Part shown: positions 5,905 to 6,202 of the stretch, piece after piece | Layout: each line of letters starts with the position of its first letter | Position numbering within the stretch: position 1 is the stretch's first letter | DNA from: Desulfobacterales bacterium | Lineage (GTDB): Bacteria > Desulfobacterota > DSM-4660 > Desulfatiglandales > Desulfatiglandaceae | Assembly (NCBI GenBank): GCA_021107495.1 | Contig: JAIOSR010000029.1 | Coordinates: forward strand, 1 to 6,202 | Length of the DNA: 6,202 bases | Direction of reading: 5' to 3' | Position numbers and translations under genes: made by a program | Notes under the pieces: generated by a model | What the model saw: only the letters and a program-made list of their open reading frames with translations | The model's database searches: none | Told to the model about the DNA's origin: nothing

Positions 5905-5934
5905 AAAGGGGACAGTTTTATTGCTGTCCCCTTT
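5901..5934 (-). terminator. Perfect 11-bp hairpin with a T7 tail on the - strand; possible REP-like element
   Basis: AAAGGGGACAG (5905-5915) and CTGTCCCCTTT (5924-5934) are exact reverse complements around an 8-nt loop. On the - strand the stem is followed by seven T's in a row (5907-5901), the form of an intrinsic terminator that would stop leftward transcripts before maf. On the + strand the tail is a weaker TTTGTCTCTTTT. The GGGGACAG core also resembles hairpin repeats I recall as frequent in Desulfobacterota genomes, so it may be a dispersed repeat instead of, or as well as, a terminator. Confidence 0.6.
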
Positions 5935-5958
5935 GTCTCTTTTATCTTACGAGGCTAA

Positions 5959-6202
5959 ATCGTCTATACTTCATTGCCCACAAGTAAACCCTAATGTTGC
6001 AAAAGTCGAGGGTGCTGCAGATCCGAGGGGTCAAGGGTGAAGCCGTAGTAGTCTACTGCGAAGTCTTGACAACAAAGGAGATGCGGTGCCCTCGGCTTTC
6101 CCGAAGGGTAAACAACACGGCGATTTTGAGGGCCTTGCTCGAATTCACAAATAGTGATGTCCTACAATACCTGTGAAAACGACCGGATATCTTTGTGCGT
6201 AA
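5959..6202. other. Unassigned region without a recognisable gene
   Basis: The longest + strand frame (5994-6176, 60 codons from an ATG without a Shine-Dalgarno sequence) has no family I recognise, and an in-frame stop lies just before it. The - strand shows nothing better. Two short foldable stretches are visible: CGTAGTAG/CTACTGCG (6044-6060) and CCCTCGG/CCGAAGGG with one bulged A (6089-6108). Given the transposase remnant next to it, decayed mobile DNA is possible, but no sequence evidence shows this directly. Confidence 0.4.

Noticed and set aside
5994..6176. 60-codon + strand frame as a gene
   Set aside because: It has no Shine-Dalgarno sequence, no family that I recognise and an in-frame stop just upstream; it could be chance or decayed coding DNA.
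6195..6202. GTGCG near the window end as a group II intron 5' boundary
   Set aside because: Only five bases of a common motif are visible, with no intron domain structure; unsupported.

Overview
The window looks like bacterial chromosome from the Desulfobacterota (old delta-Proteobacteria), probably a sulfate-reducer-like or uncultured lineage. This is inferred from the gene order DUF4416 – yicC – remA(DUF370) – gmk, a B12-dependent radical SAM protein with a DUF4070 tail, and GGGGACAG-type and GGTTCAC-type intergenic repeats. No marker gene here fixes the taxon.

Layout. Positions 1-78 hold the last codons of an unidentified gene; its stop overlaps the start of a DUF4416 gene (71-610), which overlaps yicC (603-1484). 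After a 178-bp gap filled with 7-bp-period repeats come a remA-like gene (1663-1935) and gmk, guanylate kinase (1973-2581). All are on the + strand and look like one operon around RNA turnover, a DNA-binding regulator and nucleotide metabolism. A B12-binding radical SAM gene (4029-2551, - strand) runs tail-to-tail into gmk and overlaps it by 31 bp; it has a clear sigma70-type promoter at 4151-4179. A repeat-bearing intergenic region (4030-4472) separates it from a divergent RlmB/TrmH-type rRNA 2'-O-methyltransferase gene (4473-5237, +), which appears to use an ATT start. That gene overlaps a convergent maf gene (5813-5169, -) by 69 bp. The right end (5814-6202) has no intact gene. It holds a remnant of an IS200/IS605-type transposase N-terminus, a perfect 11-bp inverted repeat that acts like a terminator on the - strand, and about 250 bp that I cannot assign.

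Most of the window is housekeeping or conserved accessory content. I see no defence, secretion or biosynthetic system. The points most worth a second look are the probable ATT start, the transposase remnant butting against maf, the heptamer repeats with inverted copies, and the uncharacterised DUF4416 protein in an otherwise well-understood operon.
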